64,000 nt of DNA from Corticimicrobacter populi (lineage in GTDB: Bacteria > Pseudomonadota > Gammaproteobacteria > Burkholderiales > Burkholderiaceae_B), in the NCBI RefSeq assembly GCF_003123725.1, contig NZ_QETA01000001.1, forward strand, positions 992,001 to 1,056,000, given 5' to 3'. The notes below the pieces were generated by a model. It was not told where the DNA came from. It made no database searches and worked only from the letters and a program-made list of their open reading frames with translations. The position numbers and the translations under genes are program-made. Of this stretch, positions 29,978 through 37,872 are shown one piece after another (the first letter of the stretch is position 1; each line of letters opens with the position of its first letter).

Positions 29978-31126
29978 ATGACACGTACAACCGGGATCTT
30001 CTCGATTTCCACGACTTTGGGCGAGTCGGTGCGTGCATTCGTGCCACATCCTTTGCCGCCATCCAATCCTGGCCTATCCCCCGAGGTGTTCACTGACCTC
30101 AACCGGCAGGCCGAGCTGTCGCTTGCACGTCTGTCGGGCGTATCCGGCCTGGTGCCGTCGGTGGACTGGCTGTTGTACAGCGCCATCCGCAAGGAAGCCT
30201 TGCTCACGTCGCAAATCGAGGGTACGCAGGCCACACTCACCGACCTCTTCGACGAGGAAGCAGGCTTCAAGGTCAGCAACACCGATGATGTGGAGGAAGT
30301 GACCAACTACTTGCACGCCTTCCGCTGGACTCAAGAGCAATTGCGCGATCCCAAAGGGCTGCCCATCAGTGTACGGCTATTGTGCGAGGCACACCGACGT
30401 CTGCTGGACGGGGCGCGCGGCGCAGGCAAGCAGCCGGGCGAATTGCGTCGGTCACAAAACTGGATCGGTGGCACGCGGCCCGGCAATGCCGTTTTCGTAC
30501 CGCCACCGCCGGAGCGCGTTGCCACGCTGCTGGCGGATATGGAGCGGTTCATTCACGACACGGCGACAGATTTACCACCCCTGGTCAAGGTGGCGCTCAT
30601 TCACGCGCAGTTTGAAACCATCCACCCTTTCCTCGATGGCAATGGGCGCATCGGTCGCCTGCTGATCGCGGCCCTGTTCGAGCATTGGGGACTGCTGTCT
30701 GAGCCCTTGATGTACCTCAGCGGCTACCTCAAGCAACATCAGTCTGAGTATTACCGTCGCCTGTCGGCCATCCGCACGGAAGGAGATTGGGAGTCCTGGA
30801 TGAGATTTTTTCTGGAAGGCATCATCACCGCCGCTGGCGATGCGGAAAAAAACATCATTGAGGTGGCCAGTCTGGTCGCCGCAGACCGCAAACACCTGTT
30901 GCAATCTGCTAAAGCGGGCCCCGCCAGCTACCGGCTGTTCGAAATGCTGCCAATGATGCCGCGCTTCACTATTGAACGTGTGCGTCAGCAACTCGATACC
31001 AGCTTCCCCACCGCAACAGCAGCTGTCAAAGTACTGGAAAACCTGGGCATTGTGACCGAAATGACCGGACAGAAAAAAAACCGCAGTTACAGCTATCAGG
31101 CTTACATCAATCTGCTGACCCGATAG
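29978..31126 (+). CDS. Fic-family adenylyltransferase with winged-helix C terminus
   Basis: 382 residues. Fic motif HPFLDGNGRIGR (about residue 212) intact, with flap region upstream (GTRPGNAVFVPPPP). An inhibitory helix motif TSQIEG lies at about residue 73, so this is a self-inhibited (class II type) Fic protein. The end (FTIERVRQQLDTSFPTATAA, then VKVLENLGIVTEMTG) is a winged helix. Fic enzymes transfer AMP (or other phosphate groups) to protein hydroxyls; the target is unknown. An eight-A run at 31073-31080 could be slippery near the 3' end. First gene after tRNA-Ala, not in an obvious operon. Confidence 0.93.
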   Translation: MTRTTGIFSISTTLGESVRAFVPHPLPPSNPGLSPEVFTDLNRQAELSLARLSGVSGLVPSVDWLLYSAIRKEALLTSQIEGTQATLTDLFDEEAGFKVSNTDDVEEVTNYLHAFRWTQEQLRDPKGLPISVRLLCEAHRRLLDGARGAGKQPGELRRSQNWIGGTRPGNAVFVPPPPERVATLLADMERFIHDTATDLPPLVKVALIHAQFETIHPFLDGNGRIGRLLIAALFEHWGLLSEPLMYLSGYLKQHQSEYYRRLSAIRTEGDWESWMRFFLEGIITAAGDAEKNIIEVASLVAADRKHLLQSAKAGPASYRLFEMLPMMPRFTIERVRQQLDTSFPTATAAVKVLENLGIVTEMTGQKKNRSYSYQAYINLLTR

Positions 31127-31187
31127 GGCATGTCATCAATCAATTTCCTACCGTTGAAAACGGGACTCCCACTAACATAGAGGGATC

Positions 31188-31217
31188 ATGAGCAAAATTT
31201 GTGGCACCCATGAATAG
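31188..31217 (+). CDS. Possible 9-codon leader peptide before the nucleotidyltransferase
   Basis: ATG at 31188 with AGAGGG five to seven bases upstream opens a nine-codon frame (MSKICGTHE) that ends at TAG 31215-31217, overlapping the downstream ATG at 31210 in another frame. The good ribosome binding site belongs to this mini-frame and not to the larger gene, which suggests translational coupling. Confidence 0.3.
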   Translation: MSKICGTHE

Positions 31218-32031
31218 CGACCACCCCATCGATCCCGACGTTCGCGAGAACATACAGGCCAGACTGTCAGCCATCGAAACCGAGCACAATGTCCGTGTGC
31301 TCTACGCCTGTGAATCCGGTAGCCGCGGCTGGGGCTTCGCCTCGCCTGACAGCGATTACGATGTCCGTTTCATCTACGCTCCGTCCCTGCCCTGGTATCT
31401 GCAGGTCAGCCCGCAACGCGACGTCATCGAACTGCCGATTTCCGATCTGCTGGACATCAACGGCTGGGAACTGCGCAAAACGCTGGGGCTTCTCAAAAAA
31501 GGCAATGCCACGCTGGTCGAGTGGCTGGACTCACCGGTCGTCTATCGGGCGGATCCGGTGTTTTTGCACGATATGCGCACAGCCATTCAGCAGGTTCACA
31601 ACGCCGAACGCTCATTTCATCACTACGTGCATATGGCGCGCAAGAACTATCGAGAGTATTTTCAAGGCGATCGTGTCCGCCTGAAAAAATACCTCTACGT
31701 ACTGCGTCCGCTCCTGGCAACGCTCTGGATAGAACAACAGCGGGGGATACCGCCGATGCGCTTCCAGGCGTTGGTCGAGGACATGGTGACGGCACCGGAT
31801 GTACGCAAGGCCATTGACCAGCTTCTGGTGATCAAGCGTGCTGCCATGGAATCAGAGTACGGTCAGCCACTGCCGGCCCTGAATGCATTCATCGATCACG
31901 AACTGTGCCGGCTCGAATCGGTCTTGCCGCCGCTGTCGCGAGATCTGGATCATTCGATGCTGGATTGTTTGCTGATGGAGACCGTGCTGCGCCTCAGCCA
32001 CACCACACCGGCTTCCACATTATCGGATTGA
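31210..32031 (+). CDS. RlaP-like (PF10127) DNA polymerase beta superfamily nucleotidyltransferase
   Basis: 273 residues. The nucleotidyltransferase core is clear: ESGSRGWGFASPDSDYDVRF gives the GS and DxD metal motif, followed by RDVIELPISDLLDINGWELR and KGNATLVEWLDSP, as in YcgL/RlaP proteins linked to RNA repair. A helical C-terminal part follows. Predicted to add nucleotides to RNA or another substrate in the cytoplasm. A GTG three codons earlier (31201) is an alternative start. No RNA ligase or Rtc gene is adjacent, so the repair role is not supported by context. Confidence 0.82.
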   Translation: MNSDHPIDPDVRENIQARLSAIETEHNVRVLYACESGSRGWGFASPDSDYDVRFIYAPSLPWYLQVSPQRDVIELPISDLLDINGWELRKTLGLLKKGNATLVEWLDSPVVYRADPVFLHDMRTAIQQVHNAERSFHHYVHMARKNYREYFQGDRVRLKKYLYVLRPLLATLWIEQQRGIPPMRFQALVEDMVTAPDVRKAIDQLLVIKRAAMESEYGQPLPALNAFIDHELCRLESVLPPLSRDLDHSMLDCLLMETVLRLSHTTPASTLSD

Positions 32032-32060
32032 AAGTACCGCCAGCTTTCCGGCATCTATCG

Positions 32061-32666
32061 TCAAACCAGCCCCTGCTCCTGCAGGCTACGCTGTACAGCC
32101 GGACGTGCAGCAACTTCAGCCATGAAGTGCTGCAATCGGGCAAAGCCGGAAATATCGAATTCAACCAGCCGAGCCCAACCCAGCACGGTCCATAGATAGG
32201 CATCGGCCACGGTAAACGTCGCCCCTGTCAGGAAAGGTCCGTCAGCCAATTCTGTTTCGACATAGCCGAACCGCTGCGTCAGCAGAACGCGACTGGCGGC
32301 ACGCGTCTCTTCGGGGATGCCGGGGCGAAACAACGGGCTGTAATTCTTGTGCAATTCGGTCGAAATGAACGACAGCCATTGCTGGACCTTGTAGCGCTCG
32401 AATGCACCGGCCTGCGGCATGAGACCGCTGTCAGGCTTGAGATCCGCCAGATATTGGCCCAGCACGGACGCCTCGGTCAGTGTCCTGCCATCATCCAGCA
32501 CCAGGGCCGGCACATAGCCATTGGGATTGATTTCCAGATAATTGGTACCGTCTTCGGTTTTCTTGCTGGCCAGCTTGACCTTGACCAAATCCAGCGTAAT
32601 GCCGGCCTCGTTGGCGACAATATGGGGCACCAGCGCACAGGTACCGGGCGAATAATAGAGTTTCAT
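32061..32666 (-). CDS. Glutathione S-transferase, beta class
   Basis: 201 residues, the beta-class length. The N-terminal thioredoxin fold starts MKLYYSPGTCALVPHI with Cys10 in the beta-class position; NPNGYVPALVLDDG and TEASVLGQYLAD supply the glutathione site. The all-helical C-terminal domain ends in FTVADAYLWTVLGW. Catalyses glutathione conjugation or reduction; substrate unknown. It lies 9 bases downstream of the Crp/Fnr regulator and may be co-transcribed with it. Confidence 0.93.
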   Translation of the reverse strand: MKLYYSPGTCALVPHIVANEAGITLDLVKVKLASKKTEDGTNYLEINPNGYVPALVLDDGRTLTEASVLGQYLADLKPDSGLMPQAGAFERYKVQQWLSFISTELHKNYSPLFRPGIPEETRAASRVLLTQRFGYVETELADGPFLTGATFTVADAYLWTVLGWARLVEFDISGFARLQHFMAEVAARPAVQRSLQEQGLV

Positions 32667-32675
32667 GTTCTACCT

Positions 32676-33434
32676 TCAACGAAAATTGCAACAACCAAAC
32701 AGGTCGCTGCCCAGATCAGTATCATGCCAGGCTTCACTTGCCTTGCGCGAAGGCGGCGGCAACCCGACACTGCGATGCAAGCCATCGACATCCAGCAGGA
32801 CCCAATCCCGATTGCGACCATCGAGCAGGCCCGTGCGCTTGAAATGATTGAGCTGCCGCGAAAGGGTTTCGGGCGCGATGTTGAGCTGTCGTGCCAGCGC
32901 GCCGCCCGATACCGGGAAGTGAATACGCCTGCTGCGTTGCTCGCGACTCAGATCGATCAGATGCAGAACCAGGCGCTGACTGGCATTGCCGATGGTCAGA
33001 TGATCGATACGGTTGACTGCCTGATAAATCCGCGCCGACATGGTTGCCAGTAACTGCATGGCAAAATCAGCGGACTGCCGCGTCAAGTCCAGCAGCGTAG
33101 TGCGCGTCACACGGTACAGGCATACCGCCGTCTCGGCCTGTGCCGACAGCGGATAGCGGCACGGCTCGGCAAACATGGCCGTTTCGGCAATCAGATCGCC
33201 CGGCGACACAACCTGGAACACCTTTTCATTGCCTTCATGATTGGGGCGGTACAGACGCACCTGCCCTTCCTTGACCAGGTAGAAGGCCGTGGCAGGCTCA
33301 TCGGTATGAAAAATATGCTCGCCCGCCTGCGCACTCACGGTGACCGCGCCGCACGCCAGGGTACGCAGCATCTCGGGGGCCATCTCCCGGAACAGGCGGC
33401 TCGAAGACAGGGCCGCAATCAGATCATTTTGCAT
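32676..33434 (-). CDS. Crp/Fnr-family regulator (Dnr/NnrR-like)
   Basis: 252 residues: cyclic-nucleotide-binding-like beta roll (about 15-130, with FHTDEPATAFYLVKEGQVRL), a dimer helix, and a Crp-type helix-turn-helix (SGGALARQLNIAPETLSRQL). It has no N-terminal Cys cluster, so it does not carry an Fnr iron-sulfur centre; a few Cys occur elsewhere, including GCC near the C terminus. Vicinity to nnrS suggests a nitric-oxide or redox-linked regulator of the Dnr/NnrR kind. A Fur-like box lies in its upstream region. Confidence 0.87.
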   Translation of the reverse strand: MQNDLIAALSSSRLFREMAPEMLRTLACGAVTVSAQAGEHIFHTDEPATAFYLVKEGQVRLYRPNHEGNEKVFQVVSPGDLIAETAMFAEPCRYPLSAQAETAVCLYRVTRTTLLDLTRQSADFAMQLLATMSARIYQAVNRIDHLTIGNASQRLVLHLIDLSREQRSRRIHFPVSGGALARQLNIAPETLSRQLNHFKRTGLLDGRNRDWVLLDVDGLHRSVGLPPPSRKASEAWHDTDLGSDLFGCCNFR

Positions 33435-33521
33435 GGTGAGTCAGTCAATACGCGCTCCCGCCGGACCGAAACGGCGGCATCCCCGGCCCGGACATCCGGA
33501 CCATCATCTCCCGATTCTCTC

Positions 33522-33540
33522 ACTAACGAGAATCATTGTC
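33522..33540. promoter_or_regulatory. Fur-box-like sequence upstream of the Crp/Fnr regulator
   Basis: ACTAACGAGAATCATTGTC matches the 19-base Fur consensus at 14 of 19 positions by hand alignment. It lies about 90 bases before the regulator start in an AT-rich patch between that gene and nnrS. Confidence 0.45.
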
Positions 33541-33552
33541 ATATATTTGTTT

Positions 33553-34854
33553 TCAACCGCAACCACCACCATGCCCGTGCGTATGCGCATCGACAGGCTC
33601 GGCACATCCCGTCTGCCCATCCGTGCGAGGCCGTGCCAATATCGGCCACATCCTTGCAAAATACGCCCCAAACGCCAACATCCACAGCACGCCAGCCAGC
33701 GCCAGCAACCAGGGATACCAGGCAGCACCCAGGGGCAGGCCGGCCAACGCCCTCAGGCAGGCTGCCACACCAAGCGCCTGCGCCGACAACGGCACCCAGG
33801 CACGCACATCCAGCCAGTGACCGCAGTGCTGGCGACCGGCAATGCACATGACGGCAAAGATCGACAACCCCATCGCACCGATCATCAACAGATGCCGCCC
33901 CGGCGACAACGTCCAGGGAGCCTGCAGCCAGGACAGGCCCATCAGGCCATAGCCCAGCGCCAGCATCCAGTAACAGGCATACAGCATCAAGGCCCAGCGG
34001 TTGAAAAGTGGCCGGCCGATGTGCCAGTCATTGAGCAGGCCGAACACGGCGGCGCAGGCCGCCAGGGCGCTCCAGCCGATCACGCCGGCGGGCGCGCCTG
34101 AAAACTCCAGCACACTGCACAGCACAATGGCAAAAATGGCGAAATTGCGGCGTGGCGGCCGCGCCAGATAGACCGGTGTATCGGGCAGAGGATCATGCAT
34201 CACACCCGCCACGATCCGACTGTTGACGATCCGCATGGATATCCGGCTGGCTGCCACGATCACCAGCACCATCAGTCCTCCCACCGCCGCATACAGCCAG
34301 CGCAAAGGGTCGGCCTGCTGCAGCAGCGCTGCAAAAAAACCAGCCTGCAGCACGCCCAGCACCAGCAACGCATACAGAAAAGCCAAGTGTGGCCGTCCTG
34401 TCGCGACCCAGACACGCGGTGCCACCAGGTACAGCAGCAATACCGTGACGGCACCATTGCCGAGTACGGCCAGCGCAATGGCCAGTCCTTGCGGCAGCGC
34501 GGGTGCCAGCAGCCAGGCCAGTCGCGCCGCCAGCCAGCACAGGCAGGTTGCAGCAATATGTGCGCGCGACGGCGCGGCAGTCTGGGTAAATTCGGGCGCG
34601 GCCGCCATCAGGAACCCGGCCACGGCAGCCAAGCCATAGCCATACAACAACTCATGCGCATGCCAGGCCACGGCACCACCCGGCATGCCGGCCAGCCAAT
34701 GCACCACGGCCGGCTGACCGGCACTGAACAGCAGCCAGGGAGCCATCAGCAACACCGCACTTCCCGCTGTCAGCAGAAAAAAAGGCCGCACGCCGCACAG
34801 CATGAGCGGATGTGTCAGCAACGCATGCCAACGGCCAGACAGAAAACCCATCAT
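33553..34854 (-). CDS. nnrS: NnrS family heme/copper membrane protein
   Basis: About 433 residues and roughly twelve hydrophobic helices. Family features include an early WHAHELLYGY, FLMAAAPEFT, the SRISMRIVNSR segment and RQHCGH in the last third. The tail ends in His/Gly residues (THGHGGGCG). NnrS proteins contain heme and copper and protect metabolism against nitric-oxide stress; they usually sit in NO-responsive regulons. The first plausible starts (GTG 34863, ATG 34854, ATG 34851) overlap the stop of the ABC ATPase gene, so the gene is coupled to the ABC operon. Confidence 0.92.
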   Translation of the reverse strand: MMGFLSGRWHALLTHPLMLCGVRPFFLLTAGSAVLLMAPWLLFSAGQPAVVHWLAGMPGGAVAWHAHELLYGYGLAAVAGFLMAAAPEFTQTAAPSRAHIAATCLCWLAARLAWLLAPALPQGLAIALAVLGNGAVTVLLLYLVAPRVWVATGRPHLAFLYALLVLGVLQAGFFAALLQQADPLRWLYAAVGGLMVLVIVAASRISMRIVNSRIVAGVMHDPLPDTPVYLARPPRRNFAIFAIVLCSVLEFSGAPAGVIGWSALAACAAVFGLLNDWHIGRPLFNRWALMLYACYWMLALGYGLMGLSWLQAPWTLSPGRHLLMIGAMGLSIFAVMCIAGRQHCGHWLDVRAWVPLSAQALGVAACLRALAGLPLGAAWYPWLLALAGVLWMLAFGAYFARMWPILARPRTDGQTGCAEPVDAHTHGHGGGCG

Positions 34855-35675
34855 GCCTCGCACTCCAGTTCGAAACCACGCCGCACGGCCTCGACCTGCA
34901 TCAGCTCACCTGCCGTACGATGCACCCAGACGTCGTCGCGCTGTGCCCAGGCGCAATCGAGCCGTTGAACATGCACGATGCGTCCCGGTGTCGCCATCAT
35001 CACGATGCGATCCGCCAGCCGCACGGCCTCCATCATGTCATGCGTGATCATCAGCATCGAGCAATGCCGATCTTCGATATAGCCACGCACCAGCCGATGC
35101 ATTTCCGCACGCAGGCCGACATCAAGCGCCGAGAACGGTTCATCCAGCAGCAACAGATCAGGATCCACCGCCAGTGCCCGCGCCAGCGCCACCCGGCTCT
35201 GCATGCCGCCCGACAGCTCGTGCGGATATTTGTCGTAGTCATTGACCGACAGCTCCATGCGGGCCGCCAGCGCTGCCGCCAGCCGACGCCGGGCCTCGAA
35301 CGATACGCCGCGGGCCCGCAGGCCAAGGGCAATATTGTCCAGCACGGCGCGCCAGGGCAACAGCCTGGGCTGCTGGAACATGCAGCCCAGACTCAGGAAG
35401 TCATTTTCGACCTTGCCCTGGTCTGGCACGAGCAACCCGGCGATCACATGCATCAACGTGCTCTTGCCGCAACCTGACGGCCCGACCAGTGCCACACTCT
35501 CACCCGGCATCATGGCGAAATCGATATGCTGCAGGACTTCAGTCAGGCCATAGCGGTGGGAAATGCCACGCAACCTCAGGCCCGCGCCATCCGGTACTGC
35601 GTCTCGCAGCAATGCAGCATCGTGCCGCGTGATGCAATCACCTGCCTCGGGCGGCATGCTCTGGTGCGTGTTCAT
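34851..35675 (-). CDS. ABC transporter ATP-binding protein (nitrate/sulfonate/taurine type)
   Basis: 274 residues with Walker A GPSGCGKST, Q-loop in MFQQPRLLPWRAVLD, signature LSGGMQSRVALARAL and Walker B LLLLDEPFSALD, followed by H-loop ITHDMMEA. These details are characteristic of the SsuB/TauB/NrtD group. It works with the permease and binding protein encoded directly upstream; all junctions overlap by ATGA. Confidence 0.93.
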   Translation of the reverse strand: MNTHQSMPPEAGDCITRHDAALLRDAVPDGAGLRLRGISHRYGLTEVLQHIDFAMMPGESVALVGPSGCGKSTLMHVIAGLLVPDQGKVENDFLSLGCMFQQPRLLPWRAVLDNIALGLRARGVSFEARRRLAAALAARMELSVNDYDKYPHELSGGMQSRVALARALAVDPDLLLLDEPFSALDVGLRAEMHRLVRGYIEDRHCSMLMITHDMMEAVRLADRIVMMATPGRIVHVQRLDCAWAQRDDVWVHRTAGELMQVEAVRRGFELECEA

Positions 35676-36457
35676 GCCGTCCTCCAGCGTTCGACCCGGC
35701 GCTTGATCGGTTCCAGCACCAGGTATTCGACTGCCAGCAGCAAACCGAGAATGGCCGCGATCCAGGCCAGCGAGGCCTCGGTATCCAGGTGCGAGCGCGA
35801 CACAGCCAGTGCTGCGCCCACCCCATCGGGCGCACTCAGCAGCTCGGCCATGACCACGACTTTCCAGGATGAGCCCAGGGCCGTGATCCAGGCAGGAAAC
35901 AGATAAGACAGCATGTGCGGCAGGTAAAGCTCGGTAAACAGCAGGCGGCGCGGCAGCCGGTAGGCCCGGGCCATGTCCCGCAAGCCACCATCCAGCGTGC
36001 GCGCACCCTGCATCGCGGCCGCGAATACTACGGGGAAACAGGCCACCAGCACCGTGAACACCGGTGTGATGTCACCCGTGCCAAACCACAGCATGGCCAG
36101 CACCAGCCATGCGATCGGCGGCATGCCCACCAGCAGCGTGACCAGCGGACGCGACACCATGGCGGCCGTCATGGACAATCCGGCCAGCATGCCCAGCAGG
36201 CTGCCTGCCGCCAGCGCCAGGGCGAATCCCAGCATCGCGCGCCGGGCCGATACCGCCAGTTCGCCCCATGCGCCGCCCTGAACCAGCATATCGCCGAGCC
36301 GGCCAAATACGGCCATCGGTGCCGGCAGGGCCAGGTCGCCATAGACGTGCGCGCCCCACTCCCAAGCGGCCATGAACAGACAGAGGCTGGCAATCGCGCC
36401 CCAGCCGCTCCAGAGATACGACAATGTAGCAGCCAGCGCCCTGCGCATGCCGTTCAC
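35672..36457 (-). CDS. ABC transporter permease (SsuC/TauC type)
   Basis: 261 residues with about six membrane helices and the EAA-loop region (ARAYRLPRRLLFTELYLPHM) that docks to the ATPase. Belongs to the BPD_transp_1 family of nitrate/sulfonate/taurine permeases. ATGA overlaps with both neighbours show a tight operon: binding protein, permease, ATPase, NnrS. Confidence 0.92.
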   Translation of the reverse strand: MNGMRRALAATLSYLWSGWGAIASLCLFMAAWEWGAHVYGDLALPAPMAVFGRLGDMLVQGGAWGELAVSARRAMLGFALALAAGSLLGMLAGLSMTAAMVSRPLVTLLVGMPPIAWLVLAMLWFGTGDITPVFTVLVACFPVVFAAAMQGARTLDGGLRDMARAYRLPRRLLFTELYLPHMLSYLFPAWITALGSSWKVVVMAELLSAPDGVGAALAVSRSHLDTEASLAWIAAILGLLLAVEYLVLEPIKRRVERWRTA

Positions 36458-37539
36458 CTGACGGGCTCCTCGCCCGCCGCCGCAGCGGCATAGAATCCGT
36501 CATCCGGCAGCCGTCCACCCACCAGGGCCGGCTCGCTTTCCAGCAAGCGTCCGTAGAAATATTCAAGTTCGCCACGCGCCTGCGCAGCCGATGCCAACCG
36601 CGCCGGGGTATGCCGCAGTGCCTCGGCCACGGCGTCAGCCTGCAGCATATCGATATGCCGGGCAACCAGCGCACCACACTCGTCAGGCTCAGCCAGACAC
36701 CAGGCATGGGCGGCCTCGTAGGCCTGCGCAAAACGCTGCATCAGGGCAGCATCTTCGCGTACCGCGCCCAGCGCCACGATCCCGGCCTGCGGAATCTGCG
36801 GTGCCCGCTCCAGCACTCGCCCCCACTCCTGCTGCAGATCGACGCTGCGATACAGATCGGGAGCCACGATGCTGGCCGGGAACGACTGCGACTTGCGCAG
36901 CACCATCGACGTGGCCGGCTCGGACAGCAAGGCATGATCGACCTTTCGCGACATCAGCAATTGCGCGGCATCCATCGGCGTGGCGACATAGCGCAGCGTG
37001 AAATCACGGCGCGGGTCCAGCCCCTGCTCGCGTGCCAGCAATTGGAACAGGATGTCCGGCATGTCGGCGCGGAACGGAATGGCGATCTCCTGCCCCTTGA
37101 GATCGGCCAGGGTCGCCAGACCTGGCTGGCGCGACAGGATGGACAACATGCCCCACACGGAGATATTCGCCAATTGCAGGGGCACGCGACGGTTATAGAG
37201 GTTGGCCGCCACATTGGAAGGCATGGCGACGAAATCAGCCCCCTGTTCCAGCGCCAGCGCACGCAGATGGTCGGGGTCCCGCCATTGACTGAAAGTCAGG
37301 TGAATGCCCGCATCGGCCAGCGCCTGGGTCTCGACCATGCGCAGCAATGGAAAAGTGACGGTCGCCCCTGGCCCGGACAGCCTGATCTGGCGCAGGCCAT
37401 CGGCCGAGGCCACCTGCACATCCGCTGCCTGCACAGTCAGCGGTGATAACGCCCACAACGGCAGCGCAGCAGCGACACCCAGCAACTTGCGACGCATCGG
37501 GCGCAGGTGAGGTGGACAGTTCATCGGCAGGTACGGCAT
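36454..37539 (-). CDS. ABC transporter substrate-binding protein (NMT1/SsuA-like)
   Basis: 361 residues from the ATG at 37539, which has GGAG six bases upstream; the frame opens earlier (37584) without such a site. A signal peptide (RRKLLGVAAALPLWALSPLT) ends near VQAA; the mature part has LEQGADFVAMPSNVAANLYN, DLKGQEIAIPFRADMPD and ALLSEPATSMVLRK, as in NMT1-like binding proteins for nitrate, sulfonates or pyrimidine precursors. The ligand is unknown. First gene of the operon; it diverges from the heme-uptake cluster. Confidence 0.88.
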   Translation of the reverse strand: MPYLPMNCPPHLRPMRRKLLGVAAALPLWALSPLTVQAADVQVASADGLRQIRLSGPGATVTFPLLRMVETQALADAGIHLTFSQWRDPDHLRALALEQGADFVAMPSNVAANLYNRRVPLQLANISVWGMLSILSRQPGLATLADLKGQEIAIPFRADMPDILFQLLAREQGLDPRRDFTLRYVATPMDAAQLLMSRKVDHALLSEPATSMVLRKSQSFPASIVAPDLYRSVDLQQEWGRVLERAPQIPQAGIVALGAVREDAALMQRFAQAYEAAHAWCLAEPDECGALVARHIDMLQADAVAEALRHTPARLASAAQARGELEYFYGRLLESEPALVGGRLPDDGFYAAAAAGEEPVR

Positions 37540-37675
37540 CGTCGGCTCCAGTCGGTCAGGTACGCACATACATGCGCATGGCATGCATCGACCTGCATTT
37601 TACGGCGCTCATCGTGGCATGAAGATCGACCCTGCTCAACGGAGGAGTATCCGGCGGGCAGCACCCTGATCGCAA

Positions 37676-37744
37676 TGATAATTGTCATTGGCAATGGGTT
37701 TCGGGCGGTTCTCCATGAAAAATTCTCATTTTGATAATTATCAT
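37676..37744 (+). promoter_or_regulatory. Two Fur boxes upstream of the heme-acquisition operon
   Basis: Two AT-rich dyads lie in the 333 bases between the divergent genes: TGATAATTGTCA at 37676-37687 and the perfect palindrome TGATAATTATCA at 37732-37743. Both match the core of Fur boxes. The second, read from 37731 (TTGAT-AATT-ATCAT), also matches 9 of 10 positions of an Fnr/Dnr box. The receptor start lies 130 bases downstream. Iron repression is the expected control. Confidence 0.75.
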
Positions 37745-37872
37745 TCTTGTTTGCAATCTCACAAAGACACAATAGCTTCCGCCGTGCGGCATGGAGCCTC
37801 GATCACAGAGGGCCGCGCGACTTTCCGTTCCAGATACGACAACAGACAGGAAAGGCCGGGAGCCAGATCAAG

